Made by a program: the position numbers and the translations under genes
Notes under the pieces: generated by a model
Databases searched by the model: none
Told to the model about the DNA's origin: nothing
The model's input: only the letters and a program-made list of their open reading frames with translations
Source: Micromonospora sp. WMMD1128
GTDB lineage: Bacteria > Actinomycetota > Actinomycetes > Mycobacteriales > Micromonosporaceae
Assembly (NCBI RefSeq): GCF_027497235.1
Contig: NZ_CP114902.1
Span: 6,040,001-6,104,000, forward strand
Direction of reading: 5' to 3'
DNA length: 64,000 nucleotides
In this document: one piece after another, positions 33,896 through 42,083 of the stretch
Layout: every line of letters begins with the position of its first letter
Numbering within the stretch: position 1 is the first letter of the stretch

Positions 33896-34456
33896 TCAGG
33901 CGGCGGGCGTCCAGGCGTACGCGCTCAGGGGTTCGTCGAGCGGCGCGGCGGTGAGCCGGTTCGCGAAGGTCGAGATGGTGTAGGTCCCGACGCCGAGCAC
34001 GACGTCGAGCGCGTGCCGCGGCTGCCAGCCGGCCGCGAGGAGCGCGTCCAGCTCGGCGTCGGGGACGGCACCCCGGTGGTCGAGCACGGCGACGGTGAAC
34101 CGGCGCAGTGCCTCCAGCCGGGGTTCGGGCAGCGTCCCGCCGGCACGCAGCGCGTCGATCAGCTCCGGCGCGGCGCGGTGGCGGGTGAGCGTCGCGGTGT
34201 GCATGGCCACGCAGAGGTGGCAGGCGTTGCGGGTGGCGACCGTCAGCACGACCACCTCCCGGGCGATCGGGTCGAGGTCGGTGGCTTCGAAGGCGGCGTT
34301 GGCGGCGAGGAAGCCCTTGAGCAGCTCGGGTGAGCCGGCCATCAGGCCGACGGCGGCGGGCAGGTGGCCCAGCTTGCGGTGGACGCCGGCCATGACCGGG
34401 CGGGCGGCGGCCGGCGCCGTGTCGGCCGTGTGGACGGGGAAGGTCGATCGGGGCAT
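33896..34456 (-). CDS. Carboxymuconolactone decarboxylase/AhpD-like protein
   Basis: 186 residues. The AhpD-core motif is EVVVLTVATRNACHLCVAMH (CxxC then His), the pattern used for peroxidase or disulfide chemistry in AhpD. Helical surroundings fit the family. GGGAGG lies upstream of the ATG. It is divergent from the MarR gene, with a shared region containing two matching sites, so MarR control is likely. The substrate is not known; electrophile or peroxide detoxification is a reasonable inference. Confidence 0.85.
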   Translation of the reverse strand: MPRSTFPVHTADTAPAAARPVMAGVHRKLGHLPAAVGLMAGSPELLKGFLAANAAFEATDLDPIAREVVVLTVATRNACHLCVAMHTATLTRHRAAPELIDALRAGGTLPEPRLEALRRFTVAVLDHRGAVPDAELDALLAAGWQPRHALDVVLGVGTYTISTFANRLTAAPLDEPLSAYAWTPAA

Positions 34457-34479
34457 GGCAGCCTCCCGGGGGTACGGTA

Positions 34480-34515
34480 GTCAACGTGGTTGACGAAATA
34501 GTAAACGTGGTTGTC
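34480..34515. promoter_or_regulatory. Two MarR-type sites, 21 bp apart
   Basis: GTCAACGTGGTTGAC (34480-34494) is a perfect inverted repeat around GTG. GTAAACGTGGTTGTC (34501-34515) is an imperfect second copy 21 bp away, placing the sites on the same DNA face. They sit between the divergent AhpD-like and MarR genes, the second just before the MarR ATG. Confidence 0.6.
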
Positions 34516-34519
34516 GAAC

Positions 34520-34990
34520 ATGGCAACGCCTGACCGCCCCGGCTTCGCGCTGCCGCTACTCCTGCTCGCCGGCTTCCGCGCGCTCATCGACGATTTGCAC
34601 GTCGAGCTGGCCCGGCACGGGCACACCGAGTTGCGCCCGGCGCACGGCTTCGTGCTCCAGGCCGTGGGTCCGGCCGGCACCACCGCCTCCGACCTCGGGC
34701 ACCGGCTCGGCGTCTCCAAGCAGGCCGCCGGCAAGACGGTCGACCGGCTGGTCGCGCTCGGCTACCTGGAACGGGTGGACGACCCCGCCGACGCGCGCCG
34801 GAAGCTGGTCCGGATGACCGCCCGGGGCCACGACGGATTGCACCGTTCGGCGGTCGTCTTCGACGAGCTGCGCGACCGCTGGGTGGCCGCGCTCGGTGCC
34901 GACCGGGTCGCGGCGATCGAGGACGACCTGCGCCGGATGGCCCCCGCCGACGTGTTCCGCCTCGACGTGCCGGGCTGGCTCGGCGGGTGA
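34520..34990 (+). CDS. MarR-family regulator
   Basis: 156 residues from the ATG at 34520. The winged helix is at about 55-110 (TASDLGHRLGVSKQAAGKTVDRLVALGYLERVDDPADARRK), with the conserved Asp-x-Arg wing. The protein has no Cys, so it is not a thiol-switch MarR such as OhrR and would need a small ligand. A TTG nine bases upstream is a less likely start. There is no clear SD, and the second operator copy ends five bases before the ATG. Confidence 0.87.
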   Translation: MATPDRPGFALPLLLLAGFRALIDDLHVELARHGHTELRPAHGFVLQAVGPAGTTASDLGHRLGVSKQAAGKTVDRLVALGYLERVDDPADARRKLVRMTARGHDGLHRSAVVFDELRDRWVAALGADRVAAIEDDLRRMAPADVFRLDVPGWLGG

Positions 34991-34996
34991 AGGACA

Positions 34997-35037
34997 AGAA
35001 AGGGGCGCCCGACCGGAGACGGCGGACGCCCCTTTCT
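34997..35037. terminator. Hairpin between MarR and pectate lyase genes
   Basis: AGAAAGGGGCG (34997-35007) pairs perfectly with CGCCCCTTTCT (35027-35037) around a 19-nt loop. It lies between two convergent genes and ends with a TTTCT run. Confidence 0.7.
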
Positions 35038-35045
35038 GAACACCA

Positions 35046-36245
35046 CTACCGGAAGACGACGTCACTCCTGTTGACCTTGCAGTTGGCGTCGTTCCAGCCC
35101 TCACCGAGGTAGCTGGGTTCGCTGCCCTTGGCCACACCCTTGTACTTGCCGCAGATGGTGGCCGAGCCGATCACGACCACGCGAGTGATCGTGGCGGTGT
35201 CGTTCCAGTTGCTGTTGATGCCGGCGAGCATGTCGATGTCGTCGACGAGGACGTTGTCGATGCGCACGTGGCGGGTGTACGAGGTGGAGCAGTTGCCGCA
35301 GGCGCGGTACAGCTTGCCGGTCCCCTTCAGGTAGAAACCGGAGATGTTGACCGTGCCGTTGCCGTTGTGCTGGAAGGTCTTGTCGCTGCCGCTGCGCGCG
35401 CCGCCACCGATGACGTAGGACGTGCCGCCGTTTGTCTGCTTGAAGGTGGCGGCGTCCTCACCGATGTCGTTCCACCACACGTTGCGCAGCGTGCAGGTGC
35501 CCTCGCAGTGCACGCCGTCACCGGCGGGCGAACCGAGGATGACGTTCTGCAACGTGCCACCGTTGGCGACCTTGAAGATCGGGTCCTGCGACTCGCCCTG
35601 CCCACCGTCGCCCATGCAGCAGTAGGTCTTCATGCCGCCGTCGAAGGTGCCTGACACGTTGACCGTACTCGAAATGTTCACCGAGCCGGCCGACGACGGC
35701 CACGCGCCGGTCGGCGTGCCCGGGTTGCCGGTCGGGCCGGACGTCGGACCGCTTGTGGGGCCGCTGGTCGGGTTCGATCCGCCGCTGGCGTACGTCTCGA
35801 ACTCGGCGATCCGCGGGGTGCCGGACGCGCCGGTGATGACGAGGGAGATCTTCTTCAGCGACGTCGAGGAGAAGTTGATGGTGCTCGGGGCGCCGCCGCC
35901 GCTGGCCAGGACGGAGCCCGTGTCGTGGTTCTTGAGCTGCCAGCCGCTGATCGAGCCGCCACCCGGGGCCGGCACGATGACAGCCGAGGACACCGTGGTG
36001 GCGCTGCCCCACTTGACCGAGATCGTGCCGGTCGAACCGGTCGGCGACCAGTAGGTGCCGGTGTTGCCGTCGATCACGTTGCCGTAGCTGGTGCCGCTGG
36101 CCTTGCTGGAGCCGTCGGCGCCGGCGCCGAGGCTCAGGTTGGTGGCGGCCGAGGCGTTGGGAACCTGCAACGCCAGCGCGACGACGGCACCTACGACCGC
36201 AGTGGTGCCGCCGGTCAGCCACCGCGTGGCGACTTTACGTCTCAT
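35046..36245 (-). CDS. Secreted pectate lyase with N-terminal carbohydrate-binding domain
   Basis: 399 residues. The signal peptide ends near PNASA. Residues about 35-150 form a discoidin-like F5/8-type domain (GTYWSPTGSTGTISVKWG, SISGWQLKNHD), followed by a (TSGP)n linker. Residues about 185-395 match family PL3 pectate lyases: GDGGQGESQDPIFKVANGG, NVILGSPAGDGVHCEGTCTLRNVWW, DIGEDAATFK. It should cleave polygalacturonate outside the cell by beta-elimination. Four Cys pairs in the catalytic domain suggest disulfides. It is a single gene with a palindromic operator-like site upstream. Confidence 0.9.
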   Translation of the reverse strand: MRRKVATRWLTGGTTAVVGAVVALALQVPNASAATNLSLGAGADGSSKASGTSYGNVIDGNTGTYWSPTGSTGTISVKWGSATTVSSAVIVPAPGGGSISGWQLKNHDTGSVLASGGGAPSTINFSSTSLKKISLVITGASGTPRIAEFETYASGGSNPTSGPTSGPTSGPTGNPGTPTGAWPSSAGSVNISSTVNVSGTFDGGMKTYCCMGDGGQGESQDPIFKVANGGTLQNVILGSPAGDGVHCEGTCTLRNVWWNDIGEDAATFKQTNGGTSYVIGGGARSGSDKTFQHNGNGTVNISGFYLKGTGKLYRACGNCSTSYTRHVRIDNVLVDDIDMLAGINSNWNDTATITRVVVIGSATICGKYKGVAKGSEPSYLGEGWNDANCKVNRSDVVFR

Positions 36246-36283
36246 CTGGTTTCACCTTTCGAGCGTGCGTACCCTGGGTAAAA

Positions 36284-36295
36284 GAAAGCGCTTTC
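36284..36295 (-). promoter_or_regulatory. GAAAGCGCTTTC palindrome upstream of the pectate lyase
   Basis: A perfect 12-bp palindrome about 40 bases upstream of the pectate lyase start. It resembles LacI-family operators, which often centre on CGCG or GCGC and control polysaccharide utilisation genes. The regulator is not in the window. Confidence 0.5.
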
Positions 36296-36402
36296 AGGTA
36301 ACCATAGAGAAACATCGATGTCTAGACCATGGCACGGTGGACCCGGCCGACCAGAACGACGTCCGGTCGGGTCGCGTTGTCGGTCACTGCCAGGATGGGC
36401 GG

Positions 36403-36606
36403 ATGGACGACGCGTACGTGGTGGGTGATCCCGACGGCCTCAGCCCGCTCCAGACCGAAATCCGGGACGCGGTGGCGCGTGAACTGCACGCCCAGTTCGC
36501 ACTACGGGCGGACTGCCTCGACCTGGCCGACCTGCCCGAGGTGGCCTACCAGATCACCCGACGGATCGACGAGATGCTGAGCCGCCGCGTCACACCCTCC
36601 TCATAG
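36403..36606 (+). CDS. Small hypothetical protein
   Basis: 67 residues, mostly one or two amphipathic helices (SPLQTEIRDAVARELHAQFALRADCLDLADLPEVAYQITRRID), ending RRVTPSS. No signal peptide and no known family. There is no clear SD. It is separated by 50 bases from the next secreted protein gene. Coding periodicity is fair but the call is uncertain. Confidence 0.5.
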   Translation: MDDAYVVGDPDGLSPLQTEIRDAVARELHAQFALRADCLDLADLPEVAYQITRRIDEMLSRRVTPSS

Positions 36607-36655
36607 GATCGGCGCGCCGGCCGCTCGGGTCGGCTCCCCTTCCGCAAGGAGCTCG

Positions 36656-38002
36656 ATGAGACGTCTGTGCGTTTCGGCCAGCGCGGCGGCGCTGGCCACC
36701 CTCGGTGTGGTCACGGCACTGCCCGCCCCGGCCCTGGCCGACCCCGGTCCCGGCTGGGTCCGCGGCTGGCTCTACGACACCACCGTCGGCGGTTCGACCG
36801 CACCCGCCCGCACCGCCGCCCTCTTCGTCGACGGCAGTCCCGACGCGGTCCACCCACGCGTCGACATCGACGTGAGCGGCCTCGCCGGCATCGTGACCGC
36901 CACGTTCCCGGCCTGGTGCGACCGCACCGGCGCGTCGGTCGTCTGCCCGATGCCCCCCGACGCCACCCCGAACGAGTTCGGCGGCCTCAGCGGCACCGTG
37001 CCGATCGTGTTCCGCGCCGTGCCCGGCGACGCCGACGGCGCCGCCGGCACGATCGGCTGGACGGCGCTTGCCGACGGCGTGGACGGCGAGGCCCAGCAGG
37101 CGACCGTCACGGTGCACACCGGGCCGGACGCCGTCGACCTGGTCGACGCGTACGTCGACGGCGTCGGCACCGGCGACCGGCTCGCCATGCCCGTGGCCCT
37201 CGTCAGCGCCGGCGACCGGCCGGTGACCGGCCTGCGGGCCACCTTCCGCTTCCCGGTCGGGCTGGAGCCGACGGCCTACCGCAACTGCCGGTACGGCACC
37301 GGCGGCCAGCTCGACACGATCGTGGTCTGTCAGTTCGGCCGCGAGCTGAAGCCGGGCCGGCGCTACGAGGTGCCCGGCGGTTTCCGGACCACCGTCGGCC
37401 CGGCCGCGATCGGCGACAAGCGCGTCGTGCAGACCGTGGCGCCCGAGGCCACCGCCGGTCCGCTGCCCGAGGGCGTGGTGCTGCGGCACCGCCCGGCGGA
37501 GTCGGCGTTGGAGCTGCGTCCGGTCGGTGGCCAGGTCGACGTGCTCGGCCCCGACCAGCAGTTCGGGTCCGGGTCGTACTACCTCCGGGCCGTCCGCGGC
37601 GCGTACGACGTGGTCGCCGTCGGCGCGACCGTGGCCGGGGCACCGGGCGACACCGTCCGGGTCCGCGTCGGCCTGCGCAACGACGGCCCCGGCGTGCCGG
37701 ACGGCACCATCTCCGGCGACAGCGCCAGCCACCTCGTCTTCACCCCGCCGGCCGGGACGGTGGTCACGAACAGCCCGGAGCACTGCTCCAACGGCGCCGA
37801 CGAGGAGGACCCGACCGCGCCGGCGGTCTGGTACTGCACGCTGCCGAACGGCGTCTTCCCGGCCGGCAGCAGCTTCCTGGTCGACGTCGACCTGCGGGTC
37901 GACGGTCCGCTCGGCGCGCCGGGCACGGTCGCCGTGCGCAACGCGTACCCCGGTCCCGACGACGACCCGGCGAACGACACCGCACCCGTCACGATCGGCT
38001 GA
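36656..38002 (+). CDS. Secreted beta-rich protein of unknown function
   Basis: 448 residues. A signal peptide (LCVSASAAALATLGVVTALPAPALA) is followed by beta-sandwich-like sequence throughout, with conserved-type parts TVRVRVGLRNDGPGVPDG and NAYPGPDDDPANDTAPVTIG that resemble DUF11 or CARDB-like repeats. Four Cys pairs may form disulfides. No LPxTG motif and no C-terminal membrane helix are present, so it is probably released. CAAGGAGC precedes the ATG. Its role is unknown. Confidence 0.8.
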   Translation: MRRLCVSASAAALATLGVVTALPAPALADPGPGWVRGWLYDTTVGGSTAPARTAALFVDGSPDAVHPRVDIDVSGLAGIVTATFPAWCDRTGASVVCPMPPDATPNEFGGLSGTVPIVFRAVPGDADGAAGTIGWTALADGVDGEAQQATVTVHTGPDAVDLVDAYVDGVGTGDRLAMPVALVSAGDRPVTGLRATFRFPVGLEPTAYRNCRYGTGGQLDTIVVCQFGRELKPGRRYEVPGGFRTTVGPAAIGDKRVVQTVAPEATAGPLPEGVVLRHRPAESALELRPVGGQVDVLGPDQQFGSGSYYLRAVRGAYDVVAVGATVAGAPGDTVRVRVGLRNDGPGVPDGTISGDSASHLVFTPPAGTVVTNSPEHCSNGADEEDPTAPAVWYCTLPNGVFPAGSSFLVDVDLRVDGPLGAPGTVAVRNAYPGPDDDPANDTAPVTIG

Positions 38003-38012
38003 ACCGGCACGG

Positions 38013-38040
38013 CCGCCGGGGGTCGCACGACTCCCGGCGG
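38013..38040. terminator. Hairpin between the secreted protein and ccsB
   Basis: CCGCCGGG (38013-38020) pairs with CCCGGCGG (38033-38040), and the loop contains a further GTCG/CGAC pairing. Only a G-T mispair interrupts the stem. It lies between convergent genes. Confidence 0.65.
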
Positions 38041-38054
38041 TCGGCGCCGCGCGG

Positions 38055-39032
38055 TCAGTTGACGCCGGCGTACGAGTGCAGGCCGGTGAAGAAGAAGTTG
38101 ACGCCGAACAGGTTCATCAGCATGGTCAGGAAGCCCACGACCGCGATCCAGGTGGCCACGTTGCGCCGCACGCTCGGCGTGGCCCGGGCGTGCAGATAAC
38201 CCGCGTAGACCACCCAGGAGATGAACGCCCAGGTCTCCTTCGGGTCCCAACCCCAGGCGCGCCCCCACGCCGCCTCGGCCCAGATCGCCCCGGCGATCAC
38301 CGCGAACGTGAAGATCGGGAACGCGAAGGCGTGCAGCGTGAAGGTCAACCGCTCCAGCCCGGCCGCCGCCGGCAGCCGCCGGGCCAGGGTGTACGGGAAG
38401 CTGCGCTTCCCCCGTTCCCAGCCGGCCCGCATCAGGTACGCGGCGGCGGGCACCACGCCCAGCAGGAAGATGCCCGAGGCGAAGATGATCGTCGACACGT
38501 GGATGACGAACCAGTACGACTGGAGTGCCGGCATCAGCGGCACCACCTGGACATAGAGCTTCAGCTCGGCGAACGCCAGCAGCAGCACCATCACCAGGGT
38601 CAGGAACAGCCCGAGCCGGCGCAGCGACGGCTGCTTCCACAGCACCACGAGCCATGCCGCCGCCCCGATCCAGGTGACCGTGAGCACGAACTCGTACATG
38701 TTGCCCCAGGGCATCCGCTCGGCGGCGAGCCCCCGGGTGACGACGGCGCCCAGGTGCAGCGCGGCGGCGAGCGCGGTGAGCCCGGCGGCGATCCGCCCGG
38801 CCAGCACGGCCCGGTCGGCGGAGCGGTCCGGCCGGGTCACGGCCGAGACGACCGGCTGGTCGAGCGGGCCACCCGGGCCGCCGACGCCCGCGCCGACCAG
38901 CTCCCGCGCCGGGGCCGCTACGGCCACCTTCCGGGCGTTGCCGAGCGCGAACTCCACGGCGTGGCTGATCATCGCGACCAGGTACGCCAGGATCGCGAAC
39001 GTGACCAACTGATCGGAGAGTGCGGACATCAC
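38055..39032 (-). CDS. ccsB: Cytochrome c biogenesis protein CcsB
   Basis: A 325-residue membrane protein with about eight hydrophobic helices. The heme-handling WGWDPKETWAF motif near residue 270 is the CcsA/CcsB signature. Together with ResB it forms the system II cytochrome c synthetase that moves heme across the membrane and ligates it to apocytochrome. It overlaps resB by four bases (ATGA, 39029-39032). It is the last gene of the hemL-to-ccsB operon and ends opposite a hairpin at 38013. Confidence 0.92.
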   Translation of the reverse strand: MMSALSDQLVTFAILAYLVAMISHAVEFALGNARKVAVAAPARELVGAGVGGPGGPLDQPVVSAVTRPDRSADRAVLAGRIAAGLTALAAALHLGAVVTRGLAAERMPWGNMYEFVLTVTWIGAAAWLVVLWKQPSLRRLGLFLTLVMVLLLAFAELKLYVQVVPLMPALQSYWFVIHVSTIIFASGIFLLGVVPAAAYLMRAGWERGKRSFPYTLARRLPAAAGLERLTFTLHAFAFPIFTFAVIAGAIWAEAAWGRAWGWDPKETWAFISWVVYAGYLHARATPSVRRNVATWIAVVGFLTMLMNLFGVNFFFTGLHSYAGVN

Positions 39033-40645
39033 TCGTCTCCTTCTCGCGCCCGCCGATGGTCCGGCCCGTCGCCGCCGACCGCGGCGACGAGCTGCGCGAA
39101 CTCGTCGGCGAACCCTGGGTGCTCGGTGCGCGGAAGCCCACCGGCCTCCACCAAGCTACTACCGCTCGTCGGAGATCCACCCTCGGGGGGCGACACCCGG
39201 AACCAGACCCGGCGGCGGCGGGCGAACAGCGAACCCATCAGGCCGAGCAGCAGCGTGCCGCTGGCCACCAGCAGCAACGTCTGCCCGGGCGCGTGCCGCA
39301 CGGCCAGCGTGACGTACGGCTTGGTGCCGACGAACTCAAGCGTGCTCCCGTCGTCCAGCGTCCACGTCTCGCCGGGCCGCAGCAGCTTGGTGCCGACCTG
39401 CTTCAGCTTGCCGTTCGCCACCTGCCGCTGGTCAAGCTGGTAGACCGAGCCGGGGATGCCGGCGTCCAGCCCGAGGTTGCCCCGGTAGGCGGTCAGGTTC
39501 ACCGCCGGGTCCCGCTCGGCCGGGAACCGCGACGCGACGAACGGCGCGCGGTCGGGCGCGGTGGGCAGGTAGAGCCCGTCGAAGGCGACCTGCTGGTCCG
39601 GGTCCCGCTTGCCCGTCTTCGGGTCCACGTTCGCGTCCGGGAAGAGCGCCACGCCCTCCTCGGTCGCGTTCGGGTCGCCGGTACGCAGGAACGGGTCGTC
39701 GCTGGTCTGACTCTTGCCGTACCTGTCGGTGTATTTCAGGATCGGCGCGTAGCCGTTGCCGAGCAGGTAGACGTTTGCCGGACCGAGTCGCAGCGGCGAG
39801 TTCACCGAGAAGCCGGCGGTGCGAGGCTCGCTGTCCGGGGAGTCCACGCTGACCGTGGCCCAGAAGCGGGACGCCTGCCCGGAGTCGAGGTAGTCGGCCT
39901 CGAACTTCTCCAGCGTGAGACAGAACGGCGGCAGGTCGGCGCTGTCCACCCGCGGCCCGAGCGACGCCTCGGCGTACTGCTGGCGGGTGTTGCAGAATTC
40001 GTTGTCCGCGCCCGCGACCAGGATGCGGTTGCCGTGCCACCCGTACCACGAACCGACCGCGACCCCGAGCAGGACGGCGATCAGCGACGTGTGGAACAGC
40101 AGGTTGCCGGTCTCCTTGAGGTAGCCCTTCTCGGCGGAGACCTCGTTACCCCGGACGGAGACCCGCCACCGGCGGCGGCGCAGCACCGCCGCGATCGCCG
40201 CCGGATCGGCGGCGGTCGGGGCCTCCAGCACTGCGTGCTGGGGCAGCCGCTCCAGCCGCCGCGGCGCGGCCGGCGGACGCATCCGCAACGCGCGCACATG
40301 ATCGCGGGTACGGGGCAGGATGCAGCCGATCAGCGAGGTGAACAGCAGCACGTAGATCGCGGAGAACCAGACCGAGCCGAAGACGCCGAACGCGCCGATC
40401 TGGTCCAGCCGGGGGGCCAGGTCGGGGTGGTCGACGAACCACTTGTCGACGTTCTCCGGGTTGACCCCGCGCTGCGGCAGCACCGAACCGGGAATGGCGG
40501 CGACCGCGAGCAGGAAGAGCAAAATCAACGCGGTACGCATGCTGGTGAGCTGCCGCCACGAGTTGCGCAGCAGGGCCAGCACCGGGTTGACCCGCCGGGG
40601 CGCCTTGGCCGGCGGGGTGCCCGGCCGGTCGTCCACGGTCGTCAT
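39029..40645 (-). CDS. resB: Cytochrome c biogenesis protein ResB
   Basis: 538 residues with three N-terminal helices (VLALLRNSWRQLTSMRTALILLFLLAVAAI and following), a large extracytoplasmic domain, and a C-terminal helix (LLLVASGTLLLGLMGSLF). ResB partners CcsB in system II. The start shares the A of the ccdA stop codon (TGATG), and its end overlaps ccsB. The motif WGWDxxE is absent, as expected. The CPDNR-like C-terminal tail is basic then acidic and probably cytoplasmic. Confidence 0.9.
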   Translation of the reverse strand: MTTVDDRPGTPPAKAPRRVNPVLALLRNSWRQLTSMRTALILLFLLAVAAIPGSVLPQRGVNPENVDKWFVDHPDLAPRLDQIGAFGVFGSVWFSAIYVLLFTSLIGCILPRTRDHVRALRMRPPAAPRRLERLPQHAVLEAPTAADPAAIAAVLRRRRWRVSVRGNEVSAEKGYLKETGNLLFHTSLIAVLLGVAVGSWYGWHGNRILVAGADNEFCNTRQQYAEASLGPRVDSADLPPFCLTLEKFEADYLDSGQASRFWATVSVDSPDSEPRTAGFSVNSPLRLGPANVYLLGNGYAPILKYTDRYGKSQTSDDPFLRTGDPNATEEGVALFPDANVDPKTGKRDPDQQVAFDGLYLPTAPDRAPFVASRFPAERDPAVNLTAYRGNLGLDAGIPGSVYQLDQRQVANGKLKQVGTKLLRPGETWTLDDGSTLEFVGTKPYVTLAVRHAPGQTLLLVASGTLLLGLMGSLFARRRRVWFRVSPPEGGSPTSGSSLVEAGGLPRTEHPGFADEFAQLVAAVGGDGPDHRRAREGDE

Positions 40646-41508
40646 CAGATGCTCACCTCACCCACGCCCACGTGCGTCTGCAACCAGATCACCACGTTCT
40701 GCCAGCCGCCCGTGACGAGCGCCAGGCCGATCACGATCAACAGGACGCCGCCGACGCGGGTGACCCAGCGGCTGTTGCGCCGGACGGCGCGGAACACCCC
40801 GAGCAGGCGCTGGAAGCCCAGCCCGAAGACGACGAACGGTAGCCCCAGCCCGAGGCAGTACGCCACGGCGAGCACCACGGCCCGGTCGGCGCTGCCCTCG
40901 GTGGCGGCCAGGCCGAGCACCGCGCCGAGGGTCGGCCCGGTGCAGGGCAGCCAGCTCAGCGCGAAGACCGCGCCGAGGACCGGCGCGCCGAGCAGGCCGG
41001 CGGCGGGCAGGGCGCGGATGCGGAACTCCCGTTGCATGCCGGGGACCACGCCGAGGTAGCCGAGCCCGAGCACCACTACGAGCACGCCGATGACGATCTC
41101 CAGCGGGCGCTCGTACCTGAAGAAGAGCTTGCCGACGCCCGAGAAGAGGATCGCGGTGGCGACGAACACGGCGGTGAAGCCGGCGATGAACAGCAGCGTG
41201 CCGGCGAGCACCCGCCCTTTCACGGCGGCGGCGCTCCGCGCCGGTGCCGTCCGCTCCGCCACGCGCACGCCACCGGTGCTGGTGCTGGTGCTGTTAAGCG
41301 GGGGCCCCGCCTCTACCGAATCCGTTAAGCGGGGCCCCCGCCTTACCTCCAGGTCGGCGCCGGCCAGGCCGGTCACGTAGGAGAGGTAGCCGGGCATCAG
41401 GGGGAGCACGCAGGGGGAGAGGAAGCTCACCAGGCCGGCGAGGGCCGCCGCGCCCACCGCCAGCAGCAGCGGGCCGGATTCGGCGAGCTGACGGAACGTC
41501 TCGCCCAT
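40645..41508 (-). CDS. ccdA: Cytochrome c biogenesis protein CcdA
   Basis: A 287-residue thiol-disulfide transporter with six helices that carries reductant across the membrane to reduce apocytochrome c via TlpA. Conserved motifs are FLSPCVLPLMPGYLS and LSWLPCTGPTLGAVL, each with one active Cys. Between helix 1 and helix 2 there is an unusual segment, about residues 54-72, reading RRGPRLTDSVEAGPP, which is a translated GGGGCCCC-type repeat (copy 5), followed by Ser-Thr repeats. Start and stop share bases with the neighbours (TGATG at both ends). Confidence 0.9.
   Translation of the reverse strand: MGETFRQLAESGPLLLAVGAAALAGLVSFLSPCVLPLMPGYLSYVTGLAGADLEVRRGPRLTDSVEAGPPLNSTSTSTGGVRVAERTAPARSAAAVKGRVLAGTLLFIAGFTAVFVATAILFSGVGKLFFRYERPLEIVIGVLVVVLGLGYLGVVPGMQREFRIRALPAAGLLGAPVLGAVFALSWLPCTGPTLGAVLGLAATEGSADRAVVLAVAYCLGLGLPFVVFGLGFQRLLGVFRAVRRNSRWVTRVGGVLLIVIGLALVTGGWQNVVIWLQTHVGVGEVSI
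41293..41347. repeat. GGGGCCCC double-hairpin repeat, copy 5 (inside ccdA)
   Basis: GTTAAGCGGGGGCCCC then linker CTCTACCGAATCCGTTAAG then CGGGGCCCCCGCC. The element lies inside the ccdA reading frame, which stays open and in frame across it. A GGTGCT triplet-hexamer repeat (41275-41292) flanks it and encodes Ser-Thr repeats. Confidence 0.85.
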
Positions 41509-42083
41509 CAGCGGGATCCGTTCGGCGCCGGCTGCTCGGCGGCGATTCTCTCCACGATCGGCCGCAGCTCGTCCTGGGTGACCGCGCGGCGGATCACCAC
41601 CGCGATCCGCCCGTCTCGATCGAGCACCACCGTGGCCGGGGTGGTGTTCGGCGGGATGTCGAAGTTGAGCGCCTGCCGGCTGGACGGGTCGAAGATGCTC
41701 GGATAGGTGACCCGGCCCTCCTCGAACGCGATCGCCTTGTCCTTGCTGTCCTGCACGTTGATGCCGAGGAACGTCACGCCGGAACCCTTGGTGGCCTGGT
41801 AGGTGCCCTCCAGGTCGTCCGCCTCGGCGCGGCAGGGCGCACACCAGGAGCCCCAGAAGTTGACCACCACGACCTGCCCGCGGTCGCGGGCGATGTCGTA
41901 GCTACCGCCGGTGAGCAGCTCGCCGCTCACCTTCGGGGTCTTGGAACGCTGGTCCGGGGCGCAGCTCACGGTGAGCCCGTCGGCGGCGCACCGGCTCTCC
42001 TGACTGCCGGAGGTGCAACCGGTCAGCGCCGTGCCGGCGGTGACGGCGGCGAGCAGGGCGGCGGCGAGCCTCCGGGTGAGCAT
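41508..42083 (-). CDS. TlpA/ResA-type thioredoxin lipoprotein
   Basis: 191 residues. The signal ends with the lipobox LTGC (Cys 23). The thioredoxin domain has active site WCAPC (near residue 86) in NFWGSWCAPCRAE, and GINVQDS and VTQDE follow the ResA/TlpA pattern. It receives electrons from CcdA and reduces the CxxCH of apocytochrome c. It shares a base with the next gene (TGATG at 41508) and with the phosphatase before it. Confidence 0.9.
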   Translation of the reverse strand: MLTRRLAAALLAAVTAGTALTGCTSGSQESRCAADGLTVSCAPDQRSKTPKVSGELLTGGSYDIARDRGQVVVVNFWGSWCAPCRAEADDLEGTYQATKGSGVTFLGINVQDSKDKAIAFEEGRVTYPSIFDPSSRQALNFDIPPNTTPATVVLDRDGRIAVVIRRAVTQDELRPIVERIAAEQPAPNGSR

